A stretch of 52,348 bases of DNA. It comes from JAYPUG01 sp038117265 (lineage in GTDB: Bacteria; Pseudomonadota; Alphaproteobacteria; UBA6615). The notes below the pieces were generated by a model. It made no database searches. It was not told where the DNA came from and saw only the letters and a program-made list of their open reading frames with translations. The stretch covers positions 1-52,348 of the forward strand of contig JAYOFO010000010.1 of the NCBI GenBank assembly GCA_038117265.1, in the 5' to 3' direction. A program made the position numbers and the translations under genes. Within the stretch, counting starts at the first letter, position 1. Each line of letters begins with the position of its first letter. Positions 32,747-42,006 of this stretch are shown here, piece after piece.

Positions 32747-33352
32747 ATGTCCGACGCACCGGTCGAATTCTATTTCGACTTCAACAGCCCCTACAGCTAC
32801 ATCGCGGCGCACCTGATCGACGATCTGGTCGCGAGGCACGGCCGCACGGTGGACTGGAAGCCGTTCCTGCTGGGCGCGGTGTTCGAGGTGACGGGCTCCA
32901 AGCCGCTGCCCCAGGTGCCGATGAAGGGCGAGTACGCGAAACACGATTTCGCCCGCTCGGCCCGCTTCCATGGCGTCGAATACAACCCGCCGGCCAAGCA
33001 CCCGTTCTCGCCGACCGCGGCCTCGCGCGCGGTCTACTGGGCGAAGGCGCAGGACCCGGCGGGGGCCGCGAAGATGGGGCTGGCGCTGTTCCAAGCCGTG
33101 ATGCGCGATGCCCGCGACATTTCGAGCCCCGACGCGGTGGCCGACATTGCCGCCGAGGTCGGGTTCGACCGCGACGCCGTGGCGGCCGGAATCCAGGACG
33201 ATGCGGTCAAGGCGAAGCTGAAGGAGGAAACCGACGCGGCGATCGCGCGCAACATCTTCGGCGCGCCCTACATCGTCGTCGACGGCGAGGGGTTCTGGGG
33301 CGTCGACCGGCTGGACATGGTCGACAAGTGGCTCGAGACGGGCGGCTGGTAG
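32747..33352 (+). CDS. 2-hydroxychromene-2-carboxylate isomerase family (DsbA fold)
   Basis: A 201-residue kappa-GST/DsbA-like protein. FDFNSPYSYIAAHL near the N-terminus carries the Ser that binds glutathione in this family, replacing the CxxC of DsbA. IFGAPYIVVDGEGFWGVDRLD (read in parts) gives the cis-Pro loop. Naphthalene-type isomerases are the archetype, but most genomic copies act elsewhere. ATG 32747 has GGAAGGAG upstream. Last gene of the first liu segment; it converges with the reverse-strand hydrolase. Confidence 0.92.
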   Translation: MSDAPVEFYFDFNSPYSYIAAHLIDDLVARHGRTVDWKPFLLGAVFEVTGSKPLPQVPMKGEYAKHDFARSARFHGVEYNPPAKHPFSPTAASRAVYWAKAQDPAGAAKMGLALFQAVMRDARDISSPDAVADIAAEVGFDRDAVAAGIQDDAVKAKLKEETDAAIARNIFGAPYIVVDGEGFWGVDRLDMVDKWLETGGW

Positions 33353-33373
33353 ACGGCGATGCCCGGCGGGCGC

Positions 33374-34540
33374 CTACACGCAGCGGAACGTCGCGTCGAT
33401 CAGGGCCTCCGTGCGGTCCCCGACCGACGCGCCGGCGCACTGGTAGTTGTTGACCGTGCAGAAGGACAGGTTGCGCTCCATGTCGGCGAACACGATGGGG
33501 CCACCCAGCCCGTGATGGCCGAAGGCCTCGGGGTTGGGCCCCATGGGCACCCAGCCGGGCTTGTTCTTGAAGAAGCCCATCGCCATGCGGAACGGCCGCT
33601 CGTAGGTGCCGTCGGCCGCCTCCTCCCATTGCTGGGTCTGGGCCCGCATGACGGCCGCGCGCGACAGCAGGCGCACACCACCCAGCACGCCGCCATTGGC
33701 CAGGGCGGCGTAGATCTTCGCGATGCCGCGGGCGTCGCCATGGCCGCCGAAGGACATGATCGGCGCCATCCGGAACTTCTTCGAGTTGATGACGTCGGGC
33801 GTGTAGGGCTTGGGCACCACCGTCCACGCCTTCGCCGCCGACGAGTTGGCGCTGGTGCCCTTGGCGACCTGTTCGTTCACGGCGGGGGGCGGGTTGACGT
33901 TGGCGCAGCGCGCGACCGCCTCTTCCGGCATGCCGATGTGGAAGTCGACGCCGCCCAGCGGTTCATAGACTTCCGTGCGCAGGAACTCCTGGGCCATCGC
34001 GCCGGTGACGCGGCGCACCACCTCGCTGTTGAGGAAGCCGTAATTGACGGTGTTGTAGGCGCCCAGGGTCTCCGGCGGCCAGCCCGGTTCCTGAAGTTCC
34101 AGCGCGCGGATCATCGCGTCGTAGTCGTAGAGGTCGCCCTCCTTGCCGTGGACGTTCCAGGTCAGCCCGCACCAGTGGGACAGGATGTGACGCACCAGGA
34201 TCTTGCGCTTCTCCTCGCCGCCCTTGAGGAACTCCGGCCAGTAGTCGGCGACGGGGGCCTCCAGGTCGATTTGGCCGCGGTCGGCCAGCATGTGGACCGA
34301 CAGCGCCACCAGCGACTTGGCGAGCGAGTACACCATGGTGATGGTGTCTTCCTGCCACTCCTTCGCACGGTCGGCATCGGTGTGGCCGCCCCACAGGTCG
34401 ACCACCTTCTCGCCATTGTGATAGACGCAGACGGCGCCGCCGATCTCGTCGCGCTCGGTGAAATTCCTGGCGAACTCGTCACGGACTTGGGCGAAGCGCG
34501 ATGCGCATTCGCCTTGCACCGGTGCGTTCCGGTCGTTCAT
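33374..34540 (-). CDS. Serine hydrolase of the beta-lactamase/EstB family
   Basis: A 388-residue penicillin-binding-like esterase. SxxK is YSLAKSL (Ser 72, Lys 75), the YxN-type triad element is YNTVNYG, and GHHGLGGPI stands for the KTG box. No signal peptide, so it is probably a cytosolic esterase/lactonase rather than a beta-lactamase. It lies with the next gene on the minus strand, interrupting the plus-strand liu genes. Confidence 0.9.
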   Translation of the reverse strand: MNDRNAPVQGECASRFAQVRDEFARNFTERDEIGGAVCVYHNGEKVVDLWGGHTDADRAKEWQEDTITMVYSLAKSLVALSVHMLADRGQIDLEAPVADYWPEFLKGGEEKRKILVRHILSHWCGLTWNVHGKEGDLYDYDAMIRALELQEPGWPPETLGAYNTVNYGFLNSEVVRRVTGAMAQEFLRTEVYEPLGGVDFHIGMPEEAVARCANVNPPPAVNEQVAKGTSANSSAAKAWTVVPKPYTPDVINSKKFRMAPIMSFGGHGDARGIAKIYAALANGGVLGGVRLLSRAAVMRAQTQQWEEAADGTYERPFRMAMGFFKNKPGWVPMGPNPEAFGHHGLGGPIVFADMERNLSFCTVNNYQCAGASVGDRTEALIDATFRCV

Positions 34541-34588
34541 GGCTGGGCCCTCCCGTCGGGCGCGCGCCGCCCGTGCGTGGACCGAATG

Positions 34589-35590
34589 TTAGCGCGTCCG
34601 CCCGTCCGCGTCCGGTCCGTTCTCCGGAGCGCCGGAAATCACGTCGGCGTAGAGCGCGCGGTCGATGTTGCCGCCCGAAAGCACGACGCCGACGGTCCGC
34701 CCGCGCATCCGCGTACGCTCCCGCATCAGGCCGGCCAGCGCCGCCGCGCCGGCGCCCTCGGCCAGATTGTGGGTGGTTCGATAGAAGAGCCGCATCGCGT
34801 CGCGTATCTCGTCCTCGGCGACGGAGAGGACGCGCGCGGCATGTTCGCACACGACCGGCACGGCATCCGCCGCCGGCACCCGGCAGGCGAGCCCGTCGGC
34901 AAACGTGTCGGCGCTGTTCGTCGAGACCGGCGCGCCCTTGGCGAAGGACAGGGCATAGGCCGGCGCGTTCGCCGCCACGACGCCGACGATCTCGGTCCGC
35001 AGGCCCAGCGCCTCGCGCGCCGCGATGCAGCCCGTGATTCCCGAGCCGAGGCCGATGGGCACGTAGAGCGTGTCCAGGTCGGGCGCGGCCGTGAACAGTT
35101 CCATGCCGTAGGTGGCGACCCCGCGCGCCAGGTCCATGTCGTAGGCTGGAATCGGTTCCAGCCCGCGTTCCGCGGCGAGGCCCATCGCGTATTCCAGGGC
35201 GGCCTGGAAGTCGTGGCCATGCACGACCAGCTCGGCGCCGAAGGCGCGCATGGCCGCATTCTTCTCGGTGGAATTGCCTTCCGGCACGACGATCACGGCA
35301 TCGATGCCGTTGGCCCGCGCGGCGAAGGCGATCGACTGTCCGTGGTTGCCCCGCGTCGCGGCGACCACGCCCGTGACCTCCGGCCGCGCGGCGCGCAGGC
35401 CCGCCATGTAGACCAGCCCACCGCGCAACTTGAACGCGCCGATGGGCGTATGGTTCTCGTGCTTGACCCAGACCGTGGCGCCGACGGCTTCCGCCAGCAG
35501 CGGCCACGCATATTGCGGGGTCGCGGGCATCGCGGCGTAGACCGTTTCGGCCGCGGCCTCGATCTCGGAGCGTGTCGGCAGGTTCGCCAT
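34589..35590 (-). CDS. Threonine dehydratase-like PLP enzyme
   Basis: A 333-residue fold-type II PLP enzyme, second in the window of this superfamily. The cofactor Lys is in IGAFKLRGGLVYM, the Asn loop in TRGNHGQSIAF, and the phosphate loop in PIGLGSGITG rather than the Gly-rich GGGG form of the other copy. No ACT domain. Possible substrates are threonine, serine or hydroxy-amino acids. It starts at ATG 35590, facing liuB 59 bp away, and is followed 48 bp on by the serine hydrolase. Confidence 0.9.
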   Translation of the reverse strand: MANLPTRSEIEAAAETVYAAMPATPQYAWPLLAEAVGATVWVKHENHTPIGAFKLRGGLVYMAGLRAARPEVTGVVAATRGNHGQSIAFAARANGIDAVIVVPEGNSTEKNAAMRAFGAELVVHGHDFQAALEYAMGLAAERGLEPIPAYDMDLARGVATYGMELFTAAPDLDTLYVPIGLGSGITGCIAAREALGLRTEIVGVVAANAPAYALSFAKGAPVSTNSADTFADGLACRVPAADAVPVVCEHAARVLSVAEDEIRDAMRLFYRTTHNLAEGAGAAALAGLMRERTRMRGRTVGVVLSGGNIDRALYADVISGAPENGPDADGRTR

Positions 35591-35649
35591 GGCCGGGGTT
35601 GTAGCATGATGGCGGGAGCCCGCCGCACGATTCGATGGAGCGTATGCCG

Positions 35650-37257
35650 ATGAGTGTCCTGAAATCGACTGTCGATCCCGCATCGGACCTGTTCGCCGAG
35701 AACACGGCATCGATGCACGCGCTCGTGTCCGACCTGCGCGACAAGGTCGCGGGCATCGAGCAGGGCGGCGGCGAACGCGCCCGCGAACGCCACCTGTCGC
35801 GGGGCAAGCTGTTGCCGCGCGACCGGATCGACACGCTGATCGACGACGGTTCGCCGTTCCTGGAGTTCTCCCAGTTCGCCGGCTGGGAGATGTACGAGGA
35901 CACGATCCCCGCGGGCGGCATCCTGACGGGCATCGGCCGCGTGTCGGGGCGCGAATGCGTGCTGGTGGTCAACGACGCCACGGTGAAGGGCGGCACCTAC
36001 TATCCGGTGACGGTGAAGAAGCATCTGCGCGCCCAGGAGATTGCGCGTCAGAACAACATGCCCTGCATCTATCTGGTCGATTCCGGCGGGGCGAACCTGC
36101 CGCAGCAGGACGACGTGTTCCCCGACCGCGAGCATTTCGGGCGCATCTTCTACAACCAGGCGACCATGTCGGCGGCGGGCATTCCCCAGATCGCGGCGGT
36201 GATGGGCTCGTGCACGGCGGGTGGCGCCTATGTGCCGGCGATGTCGGACGAGGCGATCATCGTCAAGGAGCAGGGGACGATCTTCCTCGCCGGCCCGCCG
36301 CTGGTGAAGGCGGCGACGGGTGAGATCGTGTCGGCGGAGGACCTCGGCGGGGCCGACGTCCACACGCGCATCAGCGGCGTTGCCGACCACTTCGCCGAGG
36401 ACGACATCCACGCGCTCGCCATCGTGCGCCGGATCGTCGCCAACCTGAACCGCCCGAAGCGCGTCGACATGGAGCTCGCCGAGCCGGTCGAGCCGCTCTA
36501 CCCCGCCGAAGACCTGTACGGCGTCGTGAACGCCGACATCCGCAAGCCCTATGACGTGCGCGAGGTGATCGCGCGCATCGTCGACGGCAGCGCGTTCGAC
36601 GAGTTCAAGGCGCTATACGGCGACACGCTGGTGACGGGTTTCGCGCGCATCCACGGCTACCCGGTCGGTATCGTCGCCAACAACGGCATCCTGTTCTCCG
36701 AATCCGCGCTCAAGGGCGCGCACTTCATCGAACTGTGCAGCCAACGCGGCATCCCGCTGGTGTTCCTGCAGAACATCTCGGGCTTCATGGTCGGCCAGAA
36801 ATACGAGACCGGCGGCATCGCCAAGGACGGCGCGAAGATGGTCACGGCGGTCGCCTGCGCCAATGTGCCGAAGTTCACCGTGATCATCGGCGGCAGTTTC
36901 GGGGCCGGGAACTACGGCATGTGCGGGCGTGCCTATGGGCCGCGCTTCCTGTGGATGTGGCCGAACGCGCGGATTTCGGTGATGGGCGGCACCCAGGCGG
37001 CCAACGTGCTGGCCCAGGTGCGCCGCGACAATTTCGAGGCGCGGGGCGAGACCTGGAGCGAGGCGGACGAGGAGGCCTTCAAGGCGCCGATCCGCGAGCA
37101 GTACGAACACCAGGGCCACCCCTATTACGCCAGCGCGCGGCTGTGGGACGACGGGATCATCGACCCGGCCGACACCCGCCGGGTGCTGGGGTTGGGCCTG
37201 TCGGCGGCACTCAACGCGCCGATCGAGGAGACGCGCTTCGGCGTGTTCCGGATGTAG
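35650..37257 (+). CDS. liuB: 3-Methylcrotonyl-CoA carboxylase, carboxyltransferase (beta) subunit
   Basis: A 535-residue carboxyltransferase with both crotonase-fold halves: LSRGKLLPRDRID, VVNDATVKGGTYYPVTVKKH (carrying the family VKGGT/Y signature), MGSCTAGGAYVPAMSDE, and the C-terminal NISGFMVGQKYETGGI, GGSFGAGNYGMCGRAYG. It transfers CO2 from biotin to 3-methylcrotonyl-CoA with the alpha subunit at 38990. MSVLKST at 35650 is the usual MCC beta N-terminus; earlier ATGs at 35635 and 35644 exist. Being downstream of minus-strand genes, it needs its own promoter in the 59-bp gap. Confidence 0.96.
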   Translation: MSVLKSTVDPASDLFAENTASMHALVSDLRDKVAGIEQGGGERARERHLSRGKLLPRDRIDTLIDDGSPFLEFSQFAGWEMYEDTIPAGGILTGIGRVSGRECVLVVNDATVKGGTYYPVTVKKHLRAQEIARQNNMPCIYLVDSGGANLPQQDDVFPDREHFGRIFYNQATMSAAGIPQIAAVMGSCTAGGAYVPAMSDEAIIVKEQGTIFLAGPPLVKAATGEIVSAEDLGGADVHTRISGVADHFAEDDIHALAIVRRIVANLNRPKRVDMELAEPVEPLYPAEDLYGVVNADIRKPYDVREVIARIVDGSAFDEFKALYGDTLVTGFARIHGYPVGIVANNGILFSESALKGAHFIELCSQRGIPLVFLQNISGFMVGQKYETGGIAKDGAKMVTAVACANVPKFTVIIGGSFGAGNYGMCGRAYGPRFLWMWPNARISVMGGTQAANVLAQVRRDNFEARGETWSEADEEAFKAPIREQYEHQGHPYYASARLWDDGIIDPADTRRVLGLGLSAALNAPIEETRFGVFRM

Positions 37258-37269
37258 GGGGGACGCAGC

Positions 37270-38067
37270 ATGACCAGCGAGGCAATACGGCTCGACATCG
37301 CCGAAGGCGTGGCGCGGATCACCATGGCGCGGCCCGAGAAGCACAACGCGTTCGACGATGTGCTGATCGGCGATCTCACCGACACGTTCAACCGAGTCGG
37401 GGCCGACTCCGCGGTCCGGGTCGTGGTGCTGCAGGCCGAGGGAAAGAGCTTCTCCGCCGGCGCCGACCTGGGCTGGATGCAGCGCATGGCAGGCTATTCG
37501 GAGGCCGAGAACCTTGCCGACGCACGGGCCCTGGCCGGCATGATGCGGGTGCTGAACGAGTTGCCCCGGCCGACGATCGCGCGGGTCCAGGGCGCGGCCT
37601 ACGGCGGCGGCGTCGGGCTGGTCGCCGCGTGCGACATCGCGCTCGCCTCTCAAGCGGCGAGCTTCTGCATGTCGGAGGCCCGGCTCGGGCTCATCCCGTC
37701 GGTCATCAGCCCCTATGTGGTCGAGGCGATCGGTGCGCGCGCCGCCCGGCGCTATTTCCAGACCGCCGAGCGCTTCGACGCCGAGGCGGCGCACGAACTC
37801 GGCCTGGTCCACGAGGTGGTGCCGCGCGAACGCCTGGATCACCGGCTCGACGAGGTCATCGGCCTGCTCATGGGCAACGGGCCGGCCGCCATGGCAGCAT
37901 CGAAGGACCTGATCCGCCGGGTGTCGGCGGGACCGGTGGATGACGCCATGGTCGAGGACACGGCGCGGCGGATCGCCGACATCCGCACCACGCCGGAAGG
38001 GAGGGAGGGCGTGCGCGCCTTCCTCGAGAAGCGGGAGCCGTCATGGCGGACGACGACCGGGTCTTAA
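37270..38067 (+). CDS. liuC: Methylglutaconyl-CoA hydratase (enoyl-CoA hydratase family)
   Basis: A 265-residue crotonase-fold protein. Oxyanion-hole segments KSFSAGADLGWMQRM and GAAYGGGVGLVAACDIALAS are characteristic of the LiuC/AUH branch. It hydrates 3-methylglutaconyl-CoA to HMG-CoA. Located directly after liuB by 12 bp; its last 25 bp overlap the channel-like gene. Confidence 0.93.
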   Translation: MTSEAIRLDIAEGVARITMARPEKHNAFDDVLIGDLTDTFNRVGADSAVRVVVLQAEGKSFSAGADLGWMQRMAGYSEAENLADARALAGMMRVLNELPRPTIARVQGAAYGGGVGLVAACDIALASQAASFCMSEARLGLIPSVISPYVVEAIGARAARRYFQTAERFDAEAAHELGLVHEVVPRERLDHRLDEVIGLLMGNGPAAMAASKDLIRRVSAGPVDDAMVEDTARRIADIRTTPEGREGVRAFLEKREPSWRTTTGS

Positions 38068-38990
38068 GCGTCGGGCTCAGCCATCGGGGCTGGCTGAGTG
38101 CGGTGGCGTTCACCGCGGTCGTCGTGCTGCTGATCGCGTTCGGTGTCAGCGATCAGTTCGGCGTGCAGACCGTGATCGTGCTCGTCGCGGTGGCGAGCGC
38201 GGCGGGCCTGTTCCACTGGATGTTTCCCGGCAGCCACTTCTTCGTCCTGTCCTTCACCAATTCGCTGGCGCTTTACACGACGGCCTATTTCTTCCTGAGG
38301 GGCCTGAACTTCGCGAATGCCGAACCCTGGTCGGTCTCGCTGGGTTATCTGCTGCCCATCTACGCCTTCCTGGCGGGCATCTGGGTCCAGCGCATTCCGA
38401 TCCGCGAGATATCGCGGGCCGAGGAACTGCGGCGCGCCCAGCTGACGGGTCGGAAGTTCATCTGGCTGGCCCCGATGTTCGTGATCGCGGCGTTTACCTT
38501 CGCGCTGCCCGACATGGCGTTCGATGTCCGGGAAACCAGCCTGGCGCTGGTCGGCGCGATGGCGGCGATCGCCCTGTTCGTCGCCGTGGAGAGCCGGCAG
38601 ATCAGCCTGTTCCTGGTCGACACCGGCCTGCTGTTCGACCGCTTCTTCGTGCGCTCGGGCCGGCTGTTCCGGCCGATGTTCGCCTTCTTCACGCTCTACT
38701 CGTTCATCGTCATCGTCTTCGCGATGATCTTCCGAATCATGGACCATGTGGCCGCGGCGCCGATCTTCGTGATCGGGGGCAAGCCGGCGCCGATCGGATT
38801 CTCCGAGAGCCTGTATTTCTCGCTGATTACCATCTCGACCGTGGGCTATGGCGACATCACGCCGGCAGGCGAGGCCGTGCGGGTTGTCGCGGCGATCGAG
38901 ATCTTGCTGGGAATCCTGCTGTTCCTGTTCGGGTTCGCGGAAATCATGCGCTTCGTTCGCGAACGCGACAGCGCGGGGAGTGGTGATTGA
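38043..38990 (+). CDS. Ion channel protein with K+-selective pore motif
   Basis: A 315-residue membrane protein with about seven to eight hydrophobic segments and, near the C-terminus, a re-entrant pore loop with ISTVGYGDITPAGE, the TVGYGD potassium-selectivity filter, then a final TM helix. There is no cytosolic RCK domain, and only a short tail (RERDSAGSGD). The start overlaps liuC by 25 bp and the stop overlaps liuD by one base, so it is expressed with leucine-degradation enzymes. Why a channel is coupled to leucine breakdown is not clear. Confidence 0.9.
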   Translation: MADDDRVLSVGLSHRGWLSAVAFTAVVVLLIAFGVSDQFGVQTVIVLVAVASAAGLFHWMFPGSHFFVLSFTNSLALYTTAYFFLRGLNFANAEPWSVSLGYLLPIYAFLAGIWVQRIPIREISRAEELRRAQLTGRKFIWLAPMFVIAAFTFALPDMAFDVRETSLALVGAMAAIALFVAVESRQISLFLVDTGLLFDRFFVRSGRLFRPMFAFFTLYSFIVIVFAMIFRIMDHVAAAPIFVIGGKPAPIGFSESLYFSLITISTVGYGDITPAGEAVRVVAAIEILLGILLFLFGFAEIMRFVRERDSAGSGD

Positions 38991-40966
38991 TGGTGAAGCG
39001 TCTTCTGATTGCGAACCGGGGGGAGATCGCGGTTCGCGTGGCGCGCACGGCGCGGCGCATGGGGGTTCATGTCATCGCGGTCTATTCCGACGCCGATGCC
39101 CATGCGATGCATGTGGATGTGGCCGACGAGGCGGTGCGCATCGGCGCGGCGGCGCCGTCGGAAAGCTATCTGAACGTCGATGCGGTTCTGGCCGCCGCGC
39201 GCGCGACCCGGGCCGATGCGATTCATCCCGGGTACGGCTTCCTGTCCGAGAACGCCGCCTTCGCCGCGGCCTGTGCCGATGCCGGCATCCGCCTGGTCGG
39301 ACCGAGCGCCGCCGCGATGCGCGCGATGGGCGACAAGGCGTCGGCCAAGGCGGTGATGGAGAAGGCCGGCGTGCCGCTGTTGCCGGGCTATCACGGCGAC
39401 GACCAGGACCCCGGCCTGTTGGCGGACAAGGCGCGTGACATCGGTTTCCCGGTGCTGATCAAGGCCTCGGCGGGCGGCGGCGGGCGCGGCATGCGCATCG
39501 TCGAAAGCGAGGCGGCGTTCGCCGGCGCGCTCGAATCCGCGCGGCGCGAGGCGGCGGGTGCCTTCGGCGACGACCGGGTCCTGATCGAGAAATACCTCGC
39601 CACGCCGCGCCACATCGAGGTGCAGGTCTTCGGCGACGACCATGGCAACGCGATCCACCTGTTCGAACGCGACTGTTCGCTGCAGCGCCGCTACCAGAAG
39701 GTGGTCGAGGAGGCGCCGGCGCCCGGCATGTCCGAGGCCCGGCGTGCCGAAATCGGCGCCGCCGCGGTCGCCGCGGCGAAGGCCATCGACTATTCCGGCG
39801 CGGGCACGGTCGAATTCATCGTCGATGCGACGGCCGAGGGCGCCAACGGGCCGTTCTACTTCATGGAGATGAACACGCGGCTGCAGGTCGAGCACCCCGT
39901 GACCGAGGGCATCACCGGCCTGGACCTGGTGGAGTGGCAGCTGCGCGTGGCCGACGGGGAGCCGCTGCCCCTGAGCCAGGAACAGGTCGCGCTGACCGGA
40001 CACGCCATCGAGGCACGCCTGTATGCGGAAGACCCGGCGCGCGACTTCCTACCGGCGCCCGGCCATGTGGTCGCGTTCGAGGCGCCGGACATGCCCGGCG
40101 TGCGGATCGACACCGGCGTGCGGACCGGCGACGACATCGCCGTCGCCTATGACCCGATGATCGCCAAGGTGATTGCCCATGGCGCCGACCGGGCGGACGC
40201 GATCGCGCGGCTCGATCGGGCGCTGGCGTCGCTGGTGTGCGCCGGTCCGACGACGAACCAGTCCTTCCTGCGCAAGGCCGTGACCCATCCCGCGTTCGCC
40301 GGGGGCGAGATCGACACGGGCTTCATCGCGCGGCACGCCGATGCGCTGCTCCACGAGCGTGAAGACGATGCAAGCGGCGCGCTGGTCGCCGTGGCCCGGC
40401 ACACGCTGTCGGCGCGCGCGCAATCGGCGAAGGCGCACGCCGTCGCGGCGGGCGAGGCGCACACGCCCTGGGCGGCGACGGACAATTGGCGGACCAACAT
40501 CAGGGCGCGGGAGGCGCTGCGGTTCGTCGCCAGTGGCGGTGACGAGGTCGCGGTGGGAGTCGTCCGGGACGGTCGCGGCACCCGTTTCGTGCTGCCCGAC
40601 GGCGCACAGGCCGATATCGAGGCCGGCGCGGGCTTGAAGGTGTATGCCAAGGGGGTGTCCCTGTTCGCCGTGTCGCAGGGCACGCAGCTTCGCTTCGACA
40701 GGCACGACCCGGTGGCGGACGCATCGGGCCGATCGGCGGGGGGCGGTCACCTCAATGCGCCGATGCCGGGCAAGGTCGTAAGGGTGGCCGTTTCGGCGGG
40801 CGAACGGGTTTCGGCGGGGCAGTTGCTGGTCGTGCTCGAGGCGATGAAGATGGAGCACTCGATCACCGCCCATGCCGACGGGGTCGTGGCCGAGGTGTTC
40901 CATCCCGAGGGCAGCCAGGTTGCCGAGGGGGCGGAGTTGCTGCGCATCGAGGCGTTGGAGGAGTGA
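38990..40966 (+). CDS. liuD: 3-Methylcrotonyl-CoA carboxylase, biotin-containing (alpha) subunit
   Basis: A 658-residue biotin carboxylase with fused biotin carrier. N-terminal RLLIANRGEIAVRVARTAR, ATP-grasp loop KASAGGGGRGMR, catalytic FMEMNTRLQVEHPVTE, and the biotinyl Lys in VLEAMKMEHS (about residue 620) close to the C-terminus. It carboxylates biotin with bicarbonate and ATP, supplying CO2 to LiuB. ATG 38990 overlaps the channel stop (TGATG). Length fits MCC alpha. Confidence 0.97.
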   Translation: MVKRLLIANRGEIAVRVARTARRMGVHVIAVYSDADAHAMHVDVADEAVRIGAAAPSESYLNVDAVLAAARATRADAIHPGYGFLSENAAFAAACADAGIRLVGPSAAAMRAMGDKASAKAVMEKAGVPLLPGYHGDDQDPGLLADKARDIGFPVLIKASAGGGGRGMRIVESEAAFAGALESARREAAGAFGDDRVLIEKYLATPRHIEVQVFGDDHGNAIHLFERDCSLQRRYQKVVEEAPAPGMSEARRAEIGAAAVAAAKAIDYSGAGTVEFIVDATAEGANGPFYFMEMNTRLQVEHPVTEGITGLDLVEWQLRVADGEPLPLSQEQVALTGHAIEARLYAEDPARDFLPAPGHVVAFEAPDMPGVRIDTGVRTGDDIAVAYDPMIAKVIAHGADRADAIARLDRALASLVCAGPTTNQSFLRKAVTHPAFAGGEIDTGFIARHADALLHEREDDASGALVAVARHTLSARAQSAKAHAVAAGEAHTPWAATDNWRTNIRAREALRFVASGGDEVAVGVVRDGRGTRFVLPDGAQADIEAGAGLKVYAKGVSLFAVSQGTQLRFDRHDPVADASGRSAGGGHLNAPMPGKVVRVAVSAGERVSAGQLLVVLEAMKMEHSITAHADGVVAEVFHPEGSQVAEGAELLRIEALEE

Positions 40967-40968
40967 TG

Positions 40969-41874
40969 ATGAGCCACCCGTCGCGTGTGAAGGTCGTCGA
41001 TGTGGGGCCGCGCGACGGCCTCCAGGCCGAGCCGGGCATCGTTGCGACCGCGACCAAGATCGCGCTGATCGACCGGCTCTCGGCGGCGGGCGTTCCGGCG
41101 GTCGAAGCCGGGGCGTTCGTGTCGCCCAAATGGGTGCCGCAGATGGCCGACACGGCCGAGGTGCTGGCCGGCATCGCGCGGCGTCCGGGAACCGGATATC
41201 CCGTCCTCGTGCCGAATGCGAAGGGGCTGGAGGCGGCGATCGCTGCCGGCGTCGAGGAGATCGCCATCTTCGGCGCGGCGTCGGAGACCTTCTCGCAGAG
41301 GAACATCAACTGTTCGATCGAGGAGAGTTTCGAACGGTTTCGGCCGGTGGCGGCCGCGGCGCGCGCGGCGGGCATGCGCGTGCGCGGCTACATCTCCTGC
41401 GTCCTGGGGTGTCCCTACGAGGGCGACGTGCCGCTCGACAGCGTGGTGCGGGTTGCGCGCGAACTGGATGCGATGGGGTGCTACGAGGTCAGCCTGGGCG
41501 ACACGATCGGCGTCGGCACGCCGGGACGTGCCCGGGCGATGATCGGAGCCGTATCCGATGTCATCCCGGTCGAGCGGTTGGCGCTGCACTTCCACGACAC
41601 ATACGGGCAGGCGCTCGCGAACATACTGGCCTGCCTCGACGCCGGCGTGACGACGGTGGATGCGGCGGTGGCCGGCCTCGGCGGATGTCCCTATGCGCCG
41701 GGCGCGTCGGGGAATGTGGCGAGCGAGGATGTCGTCTACATGCTCGACGGCATGGGAATCGAGACCGGCATCGATCTGGGTGCGCTAGTCGAAGCGGGGC
41801 AATTTATCTGCGACGCGCTGGCGCGCGCGCCCACCTCGAAGGCGGCGCAGGCCCTGGGCGCGAGGGCGCGCTGA
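40969..41874 (+). CDS. liuE: Hydroxymethylglutaryl-CoA lyase
   Basis: A 301-residue TIM-barrel lyase cleaving HMG-CoA to acetoacetate and acetyl-CoA, the last step of leucine breakdown. Marks: VDVGPRDGLQAEPG, ISCVLGCPYEG, GDTIGVGTPGRA, LHFHDTYGQALAN with the metal His residues, and AGLGGCPYAPGASGNVASED with the catalytic Cys loop. GGAGG lies 7 bp before ATG 40969 (ATG 40966 overlapping the liuD stop is the alternative). Confidence 0.96.
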   Translation: MSHPSRVKVVDVGPRDGLQAEPGIVATATKIALIDRLSAAGVPAVEAGAFVSPKWVPQMADTAEVLAGIARRPGTGYPVLVPNAKGLEAAIAAGVEEIAIFGAASETFSQRNINCSIEESFERFRPVAAAARAAGMRVRGYISCVLGCPYEGDVPLDSVVRVARELDAMGCYEVSLGDTIGVGTPGRARAMIGAVSDVIPVERLALHFHDTYGQALANILACLDAGVTTVDAAVAGLGGCPYAPGASGNVASEDVVYMLDGMGIETGIDLGALVEAGQFICDALARAPTSKAAQALGARAR

Positions 41875-42006
41875 CGGCGCGAAAGTGTGCTCCGCGTAAA
41901 CTATTCGGAAACCAATCTTCGGAATACTGTGGGCGGTTCGGGCTCCGTGCCTTTTTGCGGCATGGCCGGTGCGAAGAGGGTCCGCGTGGGATACTAACTC
42001 GAAAGC

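Noticed and set aside
33374..34540. Antibiotic-resistance beta-lactamase
   Set aside because: SxxK is present but there is no signal peptide and the KTG box is GLGGP; the esterase branch fits better.
35591..35649. A second LiuR operator before liuB
   Set aside because: I looked for the TTTACGT/ACGTAAA symmetry and found none; only a short GGCGGG/CCCGCC hairpin.
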